DNA of 64,000 nt from Duganella rivi. Lineage in GTDB: Bacteria; Pseudomonadota; Gammaproteobacteria; Burkholderiales; Burkholderiaceae_D. The notes under the pieces are model-generated. The model was not told the DNA's origin. It did no database searches and saw nothing but the letters and a program-made list of their open reading frames with translations. The stretch lies in assembly GCF_009857435.1 (NCBI RefSeq), contig NZ_WWCK01000002.1, positions 372,001 through 436,000 on the forward strand, given 5' to 3'. Shown piece after piece: positions 1 through 9,332 of the stretch; within the stretch, counting starts at the first letter, position 1; the number at the start of each line of letters is the position of its first letter. The position numbers were made by a program, and so were the translations under genes.

Positions 1-2
1 TG

Positions 3-956
3 GCGGAAGTCGCCAAGCGCGATATGACGGTGGTGCTTTACCTGAACAATTTCTGGCAATGGTCGGGCGGCATGACGCAGTACCTGAATTGGTTCGAAGG
101 CACGCCGGCGCTGGATCCGAACGTGACCAAGGACTACGATACCTTCATGCAGAAGAACGCAGGTTTCTACCGCAACGCCGACGCGCAAGCCGAGTATCGC
201 AACGTGATCGCCAAGATCGTCAAGCGCGTGAACACCATCACCGGCAAGCCCTACACCGAAGATACGCATATCCTGTCGTGGCAGCTGGCTAACGAACCGC
301 GTCCGGGCAACGGCAAAGCGACGCCGGAAGAGAAGGCAGTCTATGTCAAGTGGATCGACGATGTAGCGGGCTACATTCATAGCCTCGATAAGAATCACCT
401 GGTCAGCAGCGGCAGCGAGGGCTTGGCCGGTTCGGCGCAGGATGCGCAGCTTTATCTCGATGCGCACCGCACCAGGAATATCGACTATCTGACTTATCAC
501 CTGTGGCCGAAAAACTGGGGCTGGTTCGACTCCAACAACCCAAGCGGCACCTGGGATAACGCCATCGTCAAGAGCCACGATTATCTGAACTCGCACATCG
601 AGCTGGCCAAGAAGCTGGGCAAGCCAATCGTGCTGGAGGAGTTTGGCCTGGATCGCGACGGCCCATCGTTCAGCATCAAGGCGACCACCAAGATACGCGA
701 CCGCTTCTACCGCGAAGTGTTCGAGATCGTCGCTACCCGCGCGAGCAAGGGCGATCCGATTGCCGGCTTCAATTTCTGGGCGTGGGGTGGTGCGGGCCGC
801 GCCGCCAATGCCGATTACTGGTGGAAGCCGGGGAATGATTTTGTCGGCGATCCACCGCAGGAAGAGCAAGGCTTGTACTCGGTGTTTGATTCCGACGTCA
901 GCTCGCTTTTGCTGATCAAGGAGTATGCCGACCGTCTGAATGCGATCAAACGATGA
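3..956 (+). CDS. GH5 endo-beta-mannanase, 5' end outside window
   Basis: Likely a secreted mannan endo-1,4-beta-mannosidase of glycoside hydrolase family 5 that cleaves the backbone of mannans. The open frame continues to the left edge, so the start and any signal peptide lie outside the window. Visible GH5 hallmarks are the YLNNFWQWSGG segment, the acid/base glutamate in LANEPRP (codon at 294-296) and the nucleophile glutamate in VLEEFG (codon at 639-641). The stop overlaps the next start by 4 bases, so it is probably translated with the alpha-galactosidase that follows. The mannanase assignment rests on motif appearance and on the neighbouring galactosidase, GH2 enzyme and esterases; another GH5 specificity cannot be excluded. 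Confidence 0.85.
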   Translation, partial: AEVAKRDMTVVLYLNNFWQWSGGMTQYLNWFEGTPALDPNVTKDYDTFMQKNAGFYRNADAQAEYRNVIAKIVKRVNTITGKPYTEDTHILSWQLANEPRPGNGKATPEEKAVYVKWIDDVAGYIHSLDKNHLVSSGSEGLAGSAQDAQLYLDAHRTRNIDYLTYHLWPKNWGWFDSNNPSGTWDNAIVKSHDYLNSHIELAKKLGKPIVLEEFGLDRDGPSFSIKATTKIRDRFYREVFEIVATRASKGDPIAGFNFWAWGGAGRAANADYWWKPGNDFVGDPPQEEQGLYSVFDSDVSSLLLIKEYADRLNAIKR

Positions 957-2161
957 AGCGCTCCCTGACCTTGCTGGTGCTTGCCGCCGGCATTAGCACC
1001 GGCGCTCACGCGCAGAAGTTTGACGGACTAGCCGCCACGCCGCAAATGGGCTGGAACAGCTGGAATACCTTCGCCTGCAATATCAACGAGCAGTTGATCC
1101 GCGATACTGCGGACGCGATGGTGAAACTGGGCCTGAAGGATGCGGGCTACCAGTACGTCAATATCGACGACTGCTGGCATGGCAAGCGCGATGAGCGCGG
1201 CGTGATTCAGCCAGACGCCGAGCGCTTCCCGTCTGGGATGAAGGCGCTGGCCGACTATGTGCACAGCAAGGGTCTTAAGCTGGGCATCTACTCCGACGCC
1301 GGCGCGACCACTTGCGGCGGCCGGCCCGGCAGCCGTGGGCACGAGTACCAAGACGCCATCACTTATGCCGCATGGGGCGTGGACTACGTCAAGTACGACT
1401 GGTGCGATAGCAAAGGCCTGAACTCGGTCGGCGCCTACACCACCATGCGCGACGCCATCCGCAGCGCCGGCCGGCCGATGTTGTTCAGCATGTGCGAATG
1501 GGGCGACAGCAAGCCGTGGGAATGGGCCGCAGGCGTGGGCCACTCGTGGCGTACCACGGGCGACATTTATCCGTGCTGGGATTGTGAGTTTAGTCATGGC
1601 TCATGGTCGTCGCTGGGCGTGTTGCGCATCCTCGACAAGCAGGCCGGCTTGCGCAAATACGCGGGGCCGGGACACTGGAACGATATGGACATGCTGGAAG
1701 TAGGCATGGGCATGACGGAGGATGAGGATCGCGCGCACTTTGCCATCTGGGCGATGATGGCGTCGCCCCTCATTCTCGGCAATGACCTGCGCAGCATGCC
1801 CGAACCGACGCGCCGCATCTTGTCCAATAAAGACGTGATTGCGGTCAGTCAGGACAAGCTGGGTGTGCAGGCGTGGAGGTTCATGGCGTCCGGCTCACTG
1901 GAATATTGGGCCAAGCCGATGGCGGATGGCGAGTGGGCGCTAATGGTGTTGAATCGCGGTGAGCATGCCGTGGCCTTGAACTATGACTGGAAGGCGCATC
2001 AGATCAGCGATGACCTAAGCAAGCGCGAGGCCGATTTCAAGAAGACGACCTTTAACTGGATCGATGTCTGGAGTGGAAAGCTTGGTGATACGAGCAAGAA
2101 GCTGGACGCCAAAATCGCACCGCATAGTGTGCTGTTGTTGCGCCTGAAGGCGCGAGGATAA
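953..2161 (+). CDS. GH27 alpha-galactosidase
   Basis: A 402-residue secreted alpha-galactosidase (melibiase) of family GH27 that removes alpha-1,6-galactose side groups, for instance from galactomannan. Residues 1-20 form a signal peptide ending in AHA. The family signature TPQMGWNSWN opens the mature protein. The nucleophile is D149 in YVKYDWC and the acid/base is D204 in RTTGDI. The length is typical for a bacterial GH27 with a barrel and a short C-terminal beta domain. The start overlaps the upstream stop (ATGA), and the next gene begins 2 bases after this stop, so it sits inside a tight mannan-degradation operon. Confidence 0.93.
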   Translation: MKRSLTLLVLAAGISTGAHAQKFDGLAATPQMGWNSWNTFACNINEQLIRDTADAMVKLGLKDAGYQYVNIDDCWHGKRDERGVIQPDAERFPSGMKALADYVHSKGLKLGIYSDAGATTCGGRPGSRGHEYQDAITYAAWGVDYVKYDWCDSKGLNSVGAYTTMRDAIRSAGRPMLFSMCEWGDSKPWEWAAGVGHSWRTTGDIYPCWDCEFSHGSWSSLGVLRILDKQAGLRKYAGPGHWNDMDMLEVGMGMTEDEDRAHFAIWAMMASPLILGNDLRSMPEPTRRILSNKDVIAVSQDKLGVQAWRFMASGSLEYWAKPMADGEWALMVLNRGEHAVALNYDWKAHQISDDLSKREADFKKTTFNWIDVWSGKLGDTSKKLDAKIAPHSVLLLRLKARG

Positions 2162-2163
2162 AT

Positions 2164-5100
2164 ATGAATCGCAAGTTGATGATGTTGATGGCGCTGGCCT
2201 CGGCGGCTGCGCAGGCAGGGAGCCAGTGGGGGCCGTATAACGCGGAGTTTCCGGCGGCCAGTGATGGTTTGCTGAAGAAGGTGACGCAGGGCGAGATCTT
2301 TGGCACAGCGTCGCTGCAGCCGTTCAGCTTAAGCGGCTGGTTCAAACCAAGCGAGCCGGCAGCAGGGCGCACGCTGATTGCCGGCGTCACTGGCGCGCAG
2401 GCTGGGACAGGATGGTTCTTGTGCAGCGTGGATGGAAAATTCAGTTTCTGCGGCTACGGCGTGGAAGTGGTGTCGCCGCTGGCGCTAGCGTCCAACGCGT
2501 GGACTCATCTCGCCGCCAGCTACGACGGCAAGCAGATCACGCTCTACGCCAACGGCGCCGCCGTGGCACGCCGCGATGCAACGCTGCCGGCGGCCAGCGG
2601 ATCGGCGGCGCAAGTGTCGCTCGGCCCACGTAGTTCTGTGTCGGCTGGCTATGCGGGCCGCATCGCGGGCTTTGTCGTTACCGGCGCTGCGCTGGCGGAC
2701 AACGCCGTGCGCGCGGCTGCGGCCACGCCGCCCACGGACGCGCTGATCAACTTCGAAACCGGCAGCCCATCATGGCCGATCCAAGTCCGCCAGATGTACG
2801 GCCAACTTGCGCCGCAAGACCCGTGGACGCTGCCGAAATCAGGCTCGCCCCTGCAAACTCCCGTGGCCAAGCCAGCCTACGCCGGCCCGGCACTCGCGCA
2901 GGAAGCGTTGAACCTCTGGACGCTCAAGGCATGGAAGTTGCAAGCCGCACCTGAAGTACGCGCCTCGCCCGAACAAATCTCATCGCCATCGTTCAACGCG
3001 GCTGGCTGGTATGCCACCACCACACCCGGCACGGTTCTCACCACGCTGGTCGATCGCGGCGTCTACCCAGACCCTGACTATGGCCTGAACAACCTCGCCA
3101 TCCCCGAGCAACTCAACAAGCAAGACTACTGGTACAGAAGCGCCTTCGACCTGCCAGCCGGTTTCAAAGCAGGCCAACACCTGTTTGTCACCTTCAAGGG
3201 CGTCAACTACGAGGCCGAGGTCTGGATCAACGGCCGCAAACTAGGCGGCATGAAAGGCGCTTTCATACGCGGCACCTTCGACATCAGCCCATACCTGAAG
3301 ACCAAGGGGCAAAACGTCATCGCCGTCAAAGTTTCGCCCCCGCCGCATCCCGGCATCCCGCAAGAAGAATCGATGACCGCAGGCGTCGGCGAAAATGGCG
3401 GCACCCTCGCGCAAGACGGCCCGACCTTCATCGCCTCCGAGGGATGGGATTGGATTCCGTCCGTCCGCGACCGCAACACCGGATTGTGGCAAGACGTAGT
3501 CCTGCGCGCTACGTATGACCTGAAGCTGGGCGACGCTCACGTTATCACCGCGCTGCCGAAAGCTGACAACAGCGAAGCCGACGTCAGCATCGAAGTCCCG
3601 GTCACCAACTTGTCGCGCACTGCGCAACGCACTACTGTCCGCGCCACGATCACGCGCCGCGACGGCAGCATGAAGCCGATCCAGATCAGCAAAGAAGTCA
3701 CGCTGGCGCCGGGTGAGCAAACCGTCCGCTTCGACAAGCTGAAACTGAAGAATCCAAAACTGTGGTGGCCCAACGGCTACGGCGCGCCCGATCTGCACGA
3801 GCTGAAACTGGAAGCAGTGCAGGGCGGCCAACTCTCCGACGCCAGCAGCACGCGTTTCGGCGTGCGTGCTGTAACCTACGAACTGTCGCTGGTCGACCAA
3901 AGCGGCCACCTGCGCCGCGTGGAAGCTGACTTCACCAAGGGCCATGAGCTGGGCGTACGCATCACCGATGGACGCCATCAGGCGATCAAGAAGCTGGCCG
4001 ACAACAACTGGGCCACCGGCCTGCGCGCGGAAGCCGACGGCACCACCGCCATCAAGACGTTGCCCGATACCTCGCTCAGTCCTTTCCTCGTCATCAAAGT
4101 GAACGGCGTGCGCATTGCCGCGCGCGGCGGCAACTGGGGCACGGAAGATTGGCGCAAGCGCGTCGAACGCGAACGGCTGGAGCCTTACTTCCGCTTGCAC
4201 CGCGATGCCAACGTCAACATCATTCGCAACTGGGTAGGCCAGAATACCGAAGAATCCTTCTTTGATCTGGCAGACGAATACGGCCTGATGGTACTGAACG
4301 ACTTCTGGGCCTCCACGCAGGACTACAACCTGGAGCCGCAAGACGTCAACCTGTTCATGGAAAACGCGCGCGACGTGGTAAAGCGCTATCGCAATCACCC
4401 GTCGGTGGTGTTGTGGTTCGGCCGTAACGAGGGCGTGCCGCAGCCGGTGCTGAACGAAGCGCTGGAAGCCATGATCTACAAGCTCGATGGCACGCGCTGG
4501 TACACCGGCAGTTCCAATCGCGTCAATCTGCAAAATAGCGGCCCGTATAACTATCAGCCTGCCGCCAGCTACTTCACCGATCACGCCAAGGGCTTTTCGG
4601 TGGAAGTGGGCACGCAATCATTCCCGACGCTGGAATCGATCAAGGCCGCAGTGCCGGTGACCGATCAATGGCCGCTGGGGGACACGGTGGCGTATCACGA
4701 TTGGCACCCGGACGGCAACGGCGGCGTCAAGACCTTCAACAAGGCGATGGAAACCGAGTACGGTGCGCCGGCCTCGCTGGCGGACTTTGAACGCAAGGCG
4801 CAGTTGATGAATTACGACAGTCATCGCGCCATTTTCGAAGGCATGAACGCCGGCTTGTGGACACAGAACTCGGGTCGCATGCTGTGGATGACGCAGCCCG
4901 CATGGCCGAGCACCATGTGGCAGATTCTCAGCCACGACTACGATACGCATGCTGCTTTCTATGGCGTAAAGAGTGCGTCCGAACCGGTGCACGTGCAAAT
5001 GAATTTGCCGGATCATCGCGTAGTGGTGGTCAACAATCCGCAGACTGTCTTGAACGGCGCTACGCTGACGTGGGCAGCGTGGAATGTGGAGGGCAAGCTG

Positions 5101-6273
5101 CTGGGCGGGTCTAACGTGCCGGTACAAGCACCTGCGGGCGGCGTATCGGCGCCGCTGGATCTCGGCTTTGATAAGCTGCTGGCGCAGCATAAGCTGCTGA
5201 TCGTGCGTTTGAGTTTGCGTGACGCGAACAATCAGCTGGTGTCGCAGAATATCTACTGGCCGAGCGCTACGCCACAGGATAGGCAGGCTTTGCACCAGTT
5301 GCCACAAGTGCCGCTGAGCGTTGCTGCGCGCTGGGGTAAGGCTGATGCAGCGGGCGAGCGCCAGTTGGAAGTCACGCTACTAAACCGTAACGGTGCTGCT
5401 GCCTTGGCCAGCAAGCTGACTTTGTTGAAAGCTGATGGCACGCGCGTGCTGCCGGTCTACTACTCTGACAACTACGTCACGCTGCCGCCAGGCGAGAGCC
5501 GCACGGTGAAGGCAGTCTTCAAGGCGGAAGGCGATGTGAAGCTGGAGCTGCGCGGCTGGAACGTGGCGCCGCAATCGCTGGCGGTGGACAGCAAGTCAGG
5601 CTTGGCGGGTGATGGCGCGGCATGCAGCTTGACGCCGGAGCCGCGCAAGATCGATTACCACTGGATGTCGCGCGAGCGCTGGCAGCAGATGTTCAAGGAA
5701 GACGTGGCGGTCGCCGATAAGGGCGGCATTGATCTGCTGTTCGTTGGTGACTCGATTACCGAGGGATGGAATCAGGAGATTTGGCAGCGCTCCTTTGGCG
5801 GCTGGCGCGCGGCCAACTTCGGGATTGGCGGCGACCATACCGGCAACCTGTTGTGGCGCTTGCAAAATGGCCATGCGGAGAAGCTGCGTCCGAAGCTGGT
5901 GGTGCTGACCATCGGCGTCAACAACCTGGGCTTCTGCGGCGCGACGCCGGCGCAGACCTTTGATGGTGTGAAGGCGGTGGTGGCGCAGTTGCGCAAGTTG
6001 TATCCAGATTCGCGCATCTTGCTGAATGCGGTGCTGCCGTATGGTCAATTCACCAGCAGCCCGCAACGGCAGCAGGTGGTGGAGATGAACCGCATGATAG
6101 CGACGCTGGGCGATGGCAAGCAGGTGCTGTTCCACGACTACGGTCAGCGCTTCTTGCAGCCAAACGGCGAAATGTCGGCAGAAGTGATGGGCGACTTCCT
6201 GCATCCGACGGCCAAGGGCTACCAAATTTGGTCGGACGCCATGCTGCCGGATATTCGCAAACTGATGGAGTAA
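2164..6273 (+). CDS. LamG-GH2-SGNH fusion: probable beta-mannosidase with esterase domain
   Basis: A very large secreted enzyme of 1369 residues with three parts. A signal peptide (about 1-18) is followed by a concanavalin/LamG-like beta-sandwich (about 20-195). A GH2 glycosidase of the beta-mannosidase/exo-glucosaminidase type fills about 230-1140; likely acid/base E756 in WFGRNEG and nucleophile E814 in FSVEVG. A C-terminal SGNH/GDSL hydrolase covers about 1185-1369, with S1197 in VGDSITEGW, the block-3 segment TIGVNN, and D1344/H1347 in DFLHP. With mannanase and galactosidase upstream and an esterase downstream, the likely job is trimming beta-mannosides and removing acetyl esters. The exact sugar specificity of the GH2 part is inferred, and exo-glucosaminidase remains possible. 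Confidence 0.85.
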   Translation: MNRKLMMLMALASAAAQAGSQWGPYNAEFPAASDGLLKKVTQGEIFGTASLQPFSLSGWFKPSEPAAGRTLIAGVTGAQAGTGWFLCSVDGKFSFCGYGVEVVSPLALASNAWTHLAASYDGKQITLYANGAAVARRDATLPAASGSAAQVSLGPRSSVSAGYAGRIAGFVVTGAALADNAVRAAAATPPTDALINFETGSPSWPIQVRQMYGQLAPQDPWTLPKSGSPLQTPVAKPAYAGPALAQEALNLWTLKAWKLQAAPEVRASPEQISSPSFNAAGWYATTTPGTVLTTLVDRGVYPDPDYGLNNLAIPEQLNKQDYWYRSAFDLPAGFKAGQHLFVTFKGVNYEAEVWINGRKLGGMKGAFIRGTFDISPYLKTKGQNVIAVKVSPPPHPGIPQEESMTAGVGENGGTLAQDGPTFIASEGWDWIPSVRDRNTGLWQDVVLRATYDLKLGDAHVITALPKADNSEADVSIEVPVTNLSRTAQRTTVRATITRRDGSMKPIQISKEVTLAPGEQTVRFDKLKLKNPKLWWPNGYGAPDLHELKLEAVQGGQLSDASSTRFGVRAVTYELSLVDQSGHLRRVEADFTKGHELGVRITDGRHQAIKKLADNNWATGLRAEADGTTAIKTLPDTSLSPFLVIKVNGVRIAARGGNWGTEDWRKRVERERLEPYFRLHRDANVNIIRNWVGQNTEESFFDLADEYGLMVLNDFWASTQDYNLEPQDVNLFMENARDVVKRYRNHPSVVLWFGRNEGVPQPVLNEALEAMIYKLDGTRWYTGSSNRVNLQNSGPYNYQPAASYFTDHAKGFSVEVGTQSFPTLESIKAAVPVTDQWPLGDTVAYHDWHPDGNGGVKTFNKAMETEYGAPASLADFERKAQLMNYDSHRAIFEGMNAGLWTQNSGRMLWMTQPAWPSTMWQILSHDYDTHAAFYGVKSASEPVHVQMNLPDHRVVVVNNPQTVLNGATLTWAAWNVEGKLLGGSNVPVQAPAGGVSAPLDLGFDKLLAQHKLLIVRLSLRDANNQLVSQNIYWPSATPQDRQALHQLPQVPLSVAARWGKADAAGERQLEVTLLNRNGAAALASKLTLLKADGTRVLPVYYSDNYVTLPPGESRTVKAVFKAEGDVKLELRGWNVAPQSLAVDSKSGLAGDGAACSLTPEPRKIDYHWMSRERWQQMFKEDVAVADKGGIDLLFVGDSITEGWNQEIWQRSFGGWRAANFGIGGDHTGNLLWRLQNGHAEKLRPKLVVLTIGVNNLGFCGATPAQTFDGVKAVVAQLRKLYPDSRILLNAVLPYGQFTSSPQRQQVVEMNRMIATLGDGKQVLFHDYGQRFLQPNGEMSAEVMGDFLHPTAKGYQIWSDAMLPDIRKLME

Positions 6274-6277
6274 GTAG

Positions 6278-7291
6278 ATGGGGATCTTTGCAGCAGTAGC
6301 TCTCGCTGCTTCTATCGTGGCTGCCGATCCGCACGTTGCCCGCATGGGACGGGTGGAGGTGGTGGCGGATGGCGGTGTGCGGTTCAGCTATCCCGGCGTG
6401 AGCTTCTTCATGAACTTTGAGGGCACGCGCCTGAGCGCCGTCGCGCAGGCTAGCGGTGATCAAAGCTACCTTGATGTCATCGTGGACGGCGCGCCGCGCA
6501 AGGTGCGGCTAGCCAGCGGCCGTCAAACACTCTCCGTGGCAGACGGTCTTGCGCCCGGCAAGCACACCGTGGAAATCGTCAACCGCTCCGAAACGTGGCA
6601 GGGCAGCGCCGCGCTACTCAGCTTCGACACCGATGGCGAGTGGCGCGCCGCGCCAGCACTACCGGCCCGCAAACTGCTCCTGCTGGGCGACTCCGTCACC
6701 TGCGGCGCATCCATCGACCGGGTGGCTGGAGAAAAAGCCGGCGCTTCATGGGCCAATCCGCGCGCCAGCTACGGCATGCTGATGGCCCAGCAACTGAACG
6801 CGCAAGTGCAACTGGTCTGCTACGGCGGGCGAGGCCTGATCCGTACATGGGAAGGCAAGACCAATGAGCTGAATCTGATCGACTACTACGGCATGGCGCT
6901 GCCCACTCAGCCTACCGCCACGCCGTGGAATCAGAAAGACTACCGCCCAGACGCCATCCTGGTCGCCATCGGCACCAACGACATGACGACAGGAATACCG
7001 GAGCGCGAGCAATACGTGCAAGCCTACGTGAAGCTAGTCCACACACTGCTGCAAGACCACCCGCAAGCGCAAATCATGCTGACCGAAGGTGGCATCCTGC
7101 GCGATGAGAAGCACGATGCACTAAGCGGCTACATCGCGGAGACTGTGCGACGCGTAGACAACAAGCGGGTAAGCGCCATCGCCTCTACCGGCTATCCTGG
7201 CGATGCGTTAGACGGCCATCCAACGCGCGAGCAAAACATCAGCATCGTCAACGACCTGCTGCCGCAAGTGCGCGCTGTCATGCACTGGTGA
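6278..7291 (+). CDS. CE2-like SGNH carbohydrate esterase
   Basis: A 337-residue secreted esterase, probably an acetylxylan/acetylmannan esterase of the CE2 type. A short hydrophobic N-terminus (1-16) looks like a signal peptide. Residues about 20-125 form a jelly-roll-like domain, followed by an SGNH domain: S139 in LLGDSVTCG, the IGTND block, and D312/H314 in LDGHPT. It starts 4 bases after the GH2 fusion gene and is the last gene of the mannan operon. Its 3' end overlaps the converging lrgB gene by 14 bases. Deacetylation of glucomannan is inferred from the neighbours. Confidence 0.85.
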   Translation: MGIFAAVALAASIVAADPHVARMGRVEVVADGGVRFSYPGVSFFMNFEGTRLSAVAQASGDQSYLDVIVDGAPRKVRLASGRQTLSVADGLAPGKHTVEIVNRSETWQGSAALLSFDTDGEWRAAPALPARKLLLLGDSVTCGASIDRVAGEKAGASWANPRASYGMLMAQQLNAQVQLVCYGGRGLIRTWEGKTNELNLIDYYGMALPTQPTATPWNQKDYRPDAILVAIGTNDMTTGIPEREQYVQAYVKLVHTLLQDHPQAQIMLTEGGILRDEKHDALSGYIAETVRRVDNKRVSAIASTGYPGDALDGHPTREQNISIVNDLLPQVRAVMHW

Positions 7292-7961
7292 GCAGATGGC
7301 CCAGCGCAGGGGCCAGCAGCACCATCAGCACGCCGCTGAAAATCATGGTGAGGCTGGCGACTGCGCCTTCTTGCGGCCCAATCGCGCGCGCTTTGCTCAA
7401 GCCGAAGCCGTGAGCTGCTGCACCATACGGTGCGCCTCGCGCGATACGCATGCGCAGCGGCAGGAGGGCTAGCAGTGCCTGGCCAAGCAGGATGCCGAAT
7501 AAGCCGGTAATGATCACGAACACGCCTGTCAACTGTGCGGAGCCGCCGAGATGGTGCGTGGCTTCCAGCGCAAACGGCGTCGACACCGAGCGAGCCAGCA
7601 GGCTTTGCGCCATGCTGCCGTGCAGGCCGAGCAAGCGATCCAGCAGCAAAGTGCTGCCTAGCGATGCGATGATGCCTGCCACGCTGCCCAGCGTCAGCGC
7701 CAGCCAATGGCGCTTCACCAGTTCACGATACTGGTAGATCGGCAGCGCAAACGCCACCGTCGCCGGGCCGAGTAGCCAGGACAGCCAGCGTGTGTCGCCA
7801 AAGTAGACAGGGAAGGGCGTAGCCGATAGCTGCACCAGCGCGATCAGCACTGCTGACGTGGCGATGGCCGGCGTCAGCCACCAGCGCGGATAGCGGCGAT
7901 GCAAAGCCTGATTGGCGTAGAACAGGCCTAGCGTCAGCAGCAAAAACAGCAGGGGAATCAT
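7278..7961 (-). CDS. lrgB: LrgB/CidB family membrane protein
   Basis: A 227-residue integral membrane protein of the LrgB/CidB family, partner of LrgA in the putative holin/antiholin-like or pyruvate/glycolate transport systems. Several hydrophobic helices span the protein, and the late segments RSVSTPFALE and AAHGFGLSKA fit the conserved family core. The start at 7961 is chosen because it overlaps the lrgA stop by 4 bases and gives a protein beginning MIPLLFLLL; the frame extends further upstream but there it only shadows lrgA. The 3' end overlaps the converging esterase gene by 14 bases. Confidence 0.88.
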   Translation of the reverse strand: MIPLLFLLLTLGLFYANQALHRRYPRWWLTPAIATSAVLIALVQLSATPFPVYFGDTRWLSWLLGPATVAFALPIYQYRELVKRHWLALTLGSVAGIIASLGSTLLLDRLLGLHGSMAQSLLARSVSTPFALEATHHLGGSAQLTGVFVIITGLFGILLGQALLALLPLRMRIARGAPYGAAAHGFGLSKARAIGPQEGAVASLTMIFSGVLMVLLAPALGHLLTSA

Positions 7962-8359
7962 TGTGCGCCTCGCACCGATCGCAATCGACGCAGACGGCGC
8001 CCACGCTCGAAGCGGCAGGCCCATTCCACGGTTAACGCGGTGGCGACCATCACGCAGGTAAAGCCGATACCGATGGCTGCGAACAAGCGCAAACCGTCCT
8101 GCTTCAACAAACCGGTGAACTGCACCACCGACACCACCAGCGGAATAAAGAACAGCAGCATATTCGATAACAGCCAATCCGCCCCGTGCTCGATCGCAGT
8201 CGGCCGCAGCAGGCCGCTATGCAGCAGCACGACCATCACCACCAGGCCAACAACGCCGCCGGAGAACGGTAATCCCAGCCAGGCAGACGCCCGATCCGCT
8301 GCATACCACGCCGCGATCAGCCCAAGCACCTGCATCAATGTGTAGACAATACGTTTCAT
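7958..8359 (-). CDS. lrgA: LrgA/CidA family membrane protein
   Basis: A 133-residue small membrane protein of the LrgA/CidA (DUF UPF0299) family with about four transmembrane helices and an arginine-rich cytosolic tail. The segment PFSGGVVGLVVM and the helix around LLFFIPLVV are typical. It is the first gene of a two-gene lrgA-lrgB operon with ATGA overlap. It is transcribed divergently from a LysR gene across a 77-base, AT-rich intergenic region, so regulation by that LysR protein is likely. Confidence 0.88.
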   Translation of the reverse strand: MKRIVYTLMQVLGLIAAWYAADRASAWLGLPFSGGVVGLVVMVVLLHSGLLRPTAIEHGADWLLSNMLLFFIPLVVSVVQFTGLLKQDGLRLFAAIGIGFTCVMVATALTVEWACRFERGRRLRRLRSVRGAQ

Positions 8360-8417
8360 GGTGCCATTCTAGGCAAGCCAGCATCAAAGATAAAATAAAT
8401 TAAAATTATGAAAATCA

Positions 8418-8430
8418 TTCGATATCGGAA
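8418..8430. promoter_or_regulatory. Putative LysR operator in lrgA-LysR intergenic region
   Basis: TTC-N7-GAA, which satisfies the T-N11-A rule for LysR-type operators, ends 6 bases before the LysR start codon. It sits in the only AT-rich stretch between the divergent genes and would suit autoregulation and control of lrgA. No footprint or comparison was available. Confidence 0.4.
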
Positions 8431-8436
8431 TACATA

Positions 8437-9324
8437 ATGGACATCCGCGCCCTTCGCTACTTCGTCGCCGTCGTTGACCAGCAAAGCTTTAGCCGCGCGG
8501 CTGAGACGCTGCACGTAACCCAGCCCACCGTCAGCAAAATGATCCAGCAGCTGGAACAGACGCTCGATTTGACCCTGCTGGAACGCACCGGCAAGCGCTT
8601 CACCCTGACCGATGCCGGCAACGTGGTGCTGCAACGCGGCCGCGCGCTGCTGGCCATGCACGAAGAAATGGGCGTGGAGCTGCAAGACCTGCAACAGCTG
8701 CGGCGCGGCGACCTGCGCCTGGGCGTCACCCAGCAAGGCCATACGCCGCTGGCGCCGTTGCTGGCCGCCTACCACCGCCGCTATCCGCAGATCGAACTCA
8801 AACTATTCGAAGGCGGCTCGCAAAACATCGAGGCCGACTTGCGCAGCGGTGTGCTGGAAATGGGTACTTTGCTCGATCACGCCGCCAACCAGGAAATCTG
8901 GCAGGAGTTCGACTCCTTTCCGCTGGTGCGCTCGCCCATGTGCCTACTCGCGCCCAAGGACTCCGCGTGGAAAGGCCGCAAGCGCGTGGCACTGCGCGAA
9001 CTAGCCGGCAGCGCCTTCATCTTCTATGGCGAAGGCTTCGCCCTGAACGATATCATTGCCGACGCCTGCCGACGTGAAGGCTTCACGCCTCGCATCAGCA
9101 GCCGCAGTGGCCAGTGGGATTTTGTCGCATCGCTGGTGCGGCTGGGCGTGGGGATCACGCTGCTGCCCAAGGTCTTCTGCGACACATTGGATCAGGGCCA
9201 GTTCACCATCGCGAAGTTGGCGGAACCGGCCCTGGATTGGAATTTGATGCTAGCGTGGCGGCGCGGCGGACACTTATCGTTCGCCGCGCGCGCCTGGCTG
9301 GATCTGGTGAGAACTAAGACGTAA
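8437..9324 (+). CDS. LysR-family regulator, probable lrgAB regulator
   Basis: A 295-residue LysR-type transcriptional regulator. Residues 1-60 form the winged helix-turn-helix, with the recognition region FSRAAETLHVTQPTVSKMI. The remaining part is the usual periplasmic-binding-like effector domain (about 90-290). It is divergent from lrgA-lrgB, the arrangement seen for CidR-type regulators of these membrane proteins. The effector is not evident from sequence. It converges with the TonB receptor gene, from which it is separated by 8 bases. Confidence 0.9.
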   Translation: MDIRALRYFVAVVDQQSFSRAAETLHVTQPTVSKMIQQLEQTLDLTLLERTGKRFTLTDAGNVVLQRGRALLAMHEEMGVELQDLQQLRRGDLRLGVTQQGHTPLAPLLAAYHRRYPQIELKLFEGGSQNIEADLRSGVLEMGTLLDHAANQEIWQEFDSFPLVRSPMCLLAPKDSAWKGRKRVALRELAGSAFIFYGEGFALNDIIADACRREGFTPRISSRSGQWDFVASLVRLGVGITLLPKVFCDTLDQGQFTIAKLAEPALDWNLMLAWRRGGHLSFAARAWLDLVRTKT

Positions 9325-9332
9325 AACTAAGC

